This document shows, piece by piece, positions 63,301 to 64,000 of a DNA stretch of 64,000 bases. The DNA is taken from contig NC_064538.1 of the NCBI RefSeq assembly GCF_023856365.1, forward strand, positions 17,440,935 through 17,504,934. The letters are read 5' to 3'. A program made the position numbers and the translations under genes. This DNA comes from Brienomyrus brachyistius. Lineage: Eukaryota; Chordata; Actinopteri; Osteoglossiformes; Mormyridae. Under the pieces are notes generated by a model, which did not search any database, was not told the origin of the DNA, and worked only from the letters and a program-made list of their open reading frames with translations. The number at the start of each line of letters is the position of its first letter. Within the stretch, counting starts at the first letter, position 1.

Positions 63301-63768
63301 CAAAAAAAGAAAAAAAAAGAAAAAGAAAAACACCAAAACATTAAAACTAGGCCTCCGTCTCCCTCTAGTGGTAGAGAGTGTTAATTACATTTTAAATGAG
63401 CCGTTTTCTTTAATTAAATACTGTTGATCTTTCTACAGATCTAGCATATGAAGCGGCAAGACGGTCAGGCTGGACAGCCCAAGCTGTGTCTTCTTCCAAA
63501 GGTACGGATACATGTCGCTTGTCTTTATTTCGGACCCGATGTGACCAGGGCAGGGCTGATTTTGGTCACTTCTTCCGCAGGATCCCAGCTCTCTCCGGCC
63601 ATAGTGACCAAAACTGAAGAACCGAGGTCACAGCTGGGTGAGTTAGCACTGGTGTCGCCCCCGTTGGCCTTCTGCGTGCACATTCCTCGGGTTTTAACTC
63701 CCGTTATGTCTCTTTCATAGATCCGTATCAAATTCTGGGGCCGACGAGCAGTCGACTGGCAAACCCGG
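43503..63768 (+). CDS. erg: ERG transcription factor, 5' nine coding exons (3' end outside window)
   Basis: ERG is an ETS activator needed in endothelium, blood stem cells and cartilage. Exons: 43503-43520, 52160-52362, 57548-57691, 60061-60264, 61858-61938, 62924-62995, 63439-63501, 63581-63637 and 63721-63768. The frame starts [24 protein letters not shown], as in a major vertebrate ERG isoform, and passes through the Pointed domain to [17 protein letters not shown] just before the ETS domain, which lies beyond the window. The block [20 protein letters not shown] marks ERG rather than FLI1. One anomaly: the third exon has ten Cs (57641-57650) where the frame needs nine, giving a TAA after residue 108 as written. 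Because everything downstream is conserved in the shifted frame, I think this is an assembly error or a rare allele rather than a dead gene. Confidence 0.94.
45247..45266. repeat. Poly-G run
   Basis: About twenty consecutive G bases. Such runs are prone to sequencing-length error and slippage. Confidence 0.9.
46612..46735 (+). repeat. Dispersed repeat copy (CCTGTGCTGCCTGGGGTAGG type)
   Basis: CCTGTGCTGCCTGGGGTAGG then CTCCAGCC, CTCAGGATAAATAGGTAGAA and GGATGGATGATTA. This is the 3' part of the same widespread fish repeat seen in shorter form at 13890 and 15495. Confidence 0.7.
48270..48400 (+). repeat. Unclassified repeat, copy A
   Basis: Contains GGTTGAGCATGGGGGGTTGT, GAGGTCTCCACCCATTTAAG and GGTTTTGATTATTGGGGG. 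A second copy of the same blocks in the same order lies at 51540-51655 on the opposite strand. I do not recognise the family. Confidence 0.75.
49207..50641 (+). pseudogene. Harbinger transposase (HARBI1-like nuclease), broken
   Basis: The N-terminal part ([13 protein letters not shown], then [20 protein letters not shown]) is followed by the DDE nuclease core: [16 protein letters not shown] with the first Asp, [15 protein letters not shown] with the second, and the C-terminal block [24 protein letters not shown] interrupts near 49382, the frame changes at about 49535 and 49900, and a 292-bp element sits at 50144-50435 inside the coding region. It can no longer make active transposase. Confidence 0.85.
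50144..50435. mobile_element. Nested 292-bp MITE inside the Harbinger transposase
   Basis: Ends GCAAAAAAGTAGTATACTT and, inverted, GCAAAAAGTAGTTTATTC, flanked on each side by TA (50142-50143 and 50436-50437). The interior is rich in AGTATACTT-like motifs and has no coding capacity. Removing it with one TA copy rejoins the transposase reading frame, so the boundaries are well supported. TA duplication indicates a Tc1/mariner-type MITE. Confidence 0.85.
50690..50761. repeat. (GAAA)n microsatellite within the Harbinger element
   Basis: About seventeen GAAA units between the transposase and the Myb-like gene. Seen directly. Confidence 0.95.
50805..51010 (-). pseudogene. Harbinger Myb/SANT-like accessory gene, truncated and frameshifted
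   Basis: From ATG at 51010 on the minus strand it reads [20 protein letters not shown], then [15 protein letters not shown], and after a frame change [18 protein letters not shown]. This is the N terminus of the DNA-binding partner gene that accompanies Harbinger transposases. A run of As causes the frame break and the coding signal ends near the GAAA microsatellite. Confidence 0.7.
51540..51655 (-). repeat. Unclassified repeat, copy B (inverted relative to 48270-48400)
   Basis: On the minus strand it reads GGGTTGAGCATTGTGGTGAT, GAGGTCTCCACCCATTTAAG, then GGTTTTGATTATTGGGGG followed by a long G run. It matches copy A block for block. The two copies flank the Harbinger element in opposite orientation. 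Confidence 0.75.
52160..52362 (+). CDS. erg: ERG coding exon 2 (N-terminal region)
   Basis: After acceptor CTCTTCCAG it reads [18 protein letters not shown], then [20 protein letters not shown] and KMEVNGSR to donor CAG|GTAGGC. It is 203 bases long (phase 0 to phase 2). The five residues CNPSQ found before VNGSR in mammals are missing here, an in-frame 15-base difference. Confidence 0.96.
52384..52568 (-). repeat. tRNA-derived SINE-like copy
   Basis: On the minus strand: A box TGGCTCAGTTGGTCAGGA, B box GGTTTAAATCCC, then a body with CCTCCAGGGACCGTCTGACC and a tail GATGTCACCTTGGACAAAAG. It starts only 21 bases after ERG coding exon 2, in the intron. Related to the copy at 55428-55625. Confidence 0.75.
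52930..53050 (+). repeat. 24-bp tandem repeat, five copies
   Basis: Five nearly perfect copies of GAGTGCGTTATTCTGCCAGA plus CGCA. Near-identity implies recent expansion. Open on several frames only because the unit lacks stops and is a multiple of three. Confidence 0.95.
53141..53167. repeat. Poly-C run
   Basis: About twenty-five consecutive C bases followed by a short AC stretch. A second C run of about seventeen lies at 53360-53377. Confidence 0.9.
53498..53610. repeat. (TA)n microsatellite with GT/ATGC interruptions
   Basis: Two long TA blocks separated by ATGTATGTATGCATATATG-type sequence; the first runs for about fifty bases. Able to form hairpins. Confidence 0.95.
53760..54060. promoter_or_regulatory. 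erg: Candidate intronic regulatory element of ERG
   Basis: A GC-rich block in an AT-rich intron contains CACCGG/ACCGGTT-like and GGCCGGCC motifs, an ATTAATTAGC homeobox-type site, and two abutting AACAATG SOX-type sites (54041-54054). Its base composition and motif density suggest an enhancer; conservation must be tested. Confidence 0.3.
54795..55110 (+). repeat. Dispersed repeat (AAGTCAAGTC...AGTCATCTTCAGC type)
   Basis: AAGTCAAGTCAAAGTCAAGTC leads into a stretch ending ACAAATGGGCAATGGAACTG and AAGTGCAGAAAGGGTTAGAG. The order resembles a common fish repeat that begins with GTCAAGTC and contains TATTGTCATCTCAGCTATG. Assignment is tentative. Confidence 0.4.
55428..55625 (-). repeat. tRNA-derived SINE
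   Basis: On the minus strand: A-box TGGCTTAGCAAGCTGGAA, B box GGTTCAAATCC, a body with CTCCAGGGACAACCTGACCC and the tail AATTTGCTAAATGAATC typical of fish tRNA SINEs. Same family as 52384-52568. Confidence 0.8.
57040..57335 (+). repeat. LINE-type 3' end with (TATC)n tail
   Basis: ATTGTAAACCTGCAATTTCC then TTTAGGATTAATAAAGTATC followed by about seventeen TATC units. This AATTTCC...GGGATTAATAAAGTATCTATC ending is a familiar tail of fish non-LTR retrotransposons. It lies about 200 bp before ERG coding exon 3. Confidence 0.75.
57548..57691 (+). CDS. erg: ERG coding exon 3, frameshifted as sequenced
   Basis: Acceptor TTCTGCAG, donor GCAG|GTACCT. It reads [13 protein letters not shown] and [11 protein letters not shown], then a TAA at 57651. 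In the next frame it continues [13 protein letters not shown], the conserved ERG/FLI1 block. The exon must be 2 modulo 3 long to fit its neighbours' phases; 144 is one too many. The excess base lies in the ten-C run 57641-57650. Confidence 0.9.
58680..59235. repeat. erg: Degenerate A-rich tandem array
   Basis: About a dozen diverged copies of a unit near 40 bases resembling CACTGCTACAAATGAAATCA then CTGAATGCAAAAACAAAAAT. It lies in the ERG intron before the Pointed-domain exon. Divergence suggests an old array. Confidence 0.75.
60061..60264 (+). CDS. erg: ERG coding exon 4, Pointed domain
   Basis: The 204-base exon encodes [21 protein letters not shown] through [20 protein letters not shown] to [10 protein letters not shown], the Pointed domain used for ETS dimerisation. 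Acceptor CCCCACAG, donor GAGA|GTGAGT, phase 1 at both ends. The stretch VLMDVDLSL differs from mammalian ERG (GLPDVNILL), so this loop is divergent. Confidence 0.96.
60921..61070. mobile_element. 150-bp hAT-type MITE with near-perfect inverted repeats
   Basis: The first and last bases are CAGAGGTGGAGATTTCAGGT and its reverse complement; the match runs for about 28 bases. The flanks TCTGTAAG (60913-60920) and CCTGTAAG (61071-61078) are an eight-base target duplication with one difference, the size typical of hAT elements. It lies in ERG intron sequence and has no gene. Confidence 0.88.
61858..61938 (+). CDS. erg: ERG 81-base exon
   Basis: Acceptor TTTCTCAG, donor ACAG|GTAAGC. It encodes [20 protein letters not shown] followed by LMHARNT, essentially unchanged from mammals. 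To my knowledge this is the 81-base cassette that is alternatively spliced in human ERG. It is phase 1 at both ends, so skipping keeps the frame. FLI1 lacks this sequence. Confidence 0.95.
62073..62619. mobile_element. About 547-bp non-autonomous Tc1/mariner element
   Basis: Left end GAGGACTGTGCAAAAGTCTT and the reverse complement of the right end CAAAATACTGTGCAAAAGTC share the ACTGTGCAAAAGTCTTA core, and TA flanks both sides (62071-62072 and 62620-62621). The interior has no transposase. It lies between the 81-base and 72-base ERG exons. Confidence 0.8.
62924..62995 (+). CDS. erg: ERG exon encoding [14 protein letters not shown]
   Basis: Acceptor TTTGCCAG, donor TCAG|GTGGGT, 72 bases, phase 1 at both ends. 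The peptide [14 protein letters not shown] matches GGAAFIFPNTSVYP of mammalian ERG, followed by a variable Ser/Arg/Pro stretch. Confidence 0.94.
63439..63501 (+). CDS. erg: ERG exon equivalent to the mammalian 72-base cassette (63 bases here)
   Basis: Acceptor TTCTACAG, donor AAAG|GTACGG. It reads [15 protein letters not shown] ending SSSK, matching DLPYEPPRRSAWTGH in mammals but three residues shorter. The human counterpart is an alternative exon. Phase 1 at both ends. Confidence 0.92.
63581..63637 (+). CDS. erg: ERG exon with [11 protein letters not shown]
   Basis: Acceptor CTTCCGCAG, donor CTGG|GTGAGT, 57 bases, phase 1 at both ends. It contains [15 protein letters not shown], equivalent to SPSTVPKTEDQRPQL of mammalian ERG. 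Confidence 0.93.
63721..63768 (+). CDS. erg: ERG exon [17 protein letters not shown]
   Basis: Acceptor TTTCATAG, donor CCGG|GTGAGT, 48 bases. The peptide [17 protein letters not shown] is identical to mammalian ERG/FLI1 and directly precedes the ETS domain exon, which is outside the window. The remaining sequence to 64000 is intron. Confidence 0.96.
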
Positions 63769-64000
63769 GTGAGTAAGGAATGGGAGGAGCAAAGCGTACT
63801 CACTGAGAACTTACTCCTTCCTGAGAATGGGACTCCTTCTAAGCACATTAGTCAAAAAAAAATCTAATAAACGACAAATAAATGCATACATATTAAACTG
63901 ATGCCAGCAGTAGGAAGTGATGGAGGAGTTTACGGAAATGGTTTCCGTACTGTAAAATATGCTTGCAGTACTATTTTTAGGGGGGATATTTTTACAACCT

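Overview
The window is vertebrate genomic DNA, almost certainly from a ray-finned fish. Its genes are split into short exons with GT/AG introns. It carries degenerate Tc1/mariner, PIF/Harbinger and hAT-type DNA elements, tRNA-derived SINE-like copies and many microsatellites, and it lacks any bacterial-style operon. I could not determine the species. Most of the long open frames are chance or shadow frames.

Two genes of the ETS transcription-factor family lie head to head. ETS2 is on the minus strand: nine coding exons between 10886 and 6485 give a predicted 463-residue intact protein, with a 3' UTR running to about 4770. ERG is on the plus strand: its first coding exon is at 43503 and eight more follow to 63768, where the window ends before the DNA-binding-domain exon. 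Mammals have the same divergent ETS2/ERG pair, so this is conserved synteny in a compact form, with about 32.6 kb between the two start codons. The last residues of the ETS2 protein and the 81-bp ERG exon separate the pair from the ETS1/FLI1 paralogues.

Layout: 1-4760, gene-free flank with repeat fragments; 4770 to about 11870, ETS2 and its probable 5' region; 11900-43200, intergenic or upstream ERG territory holding a dead Tc1-family transposon (19433-21005), a 15-bp minisatellite broken by a retroelement-like insert (26700-27480), a small MITE (34280-34506) and several possible regulatory islands; 43250-43520, the ERG promoter and first coding exon; 43521-52159, a large ERG intron with a complete Harbinger element (48885-51288) that itself contains a nested MITE; 52160-63768, the remaining visible ERG exons, with introns carrying tandem repeats, SINEs and two more MITEs.

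Points most worth a second look: a one-base excess in a C run inside ERG exon 57548-57691, which puts a stop codon in an otherwise well-conserved reading frame; the nested transposon pair with clean target-site duplications; inverted copies of an unclassified repeat either side of the Harbinger element; and motif-rich non-coding islands (a perfect CRE at 31727, tandem SOX-type sites at 54041) that could be ETS2/ERG enhancers. I saw no convincing new biological system. The novelty is in the details of the locus.
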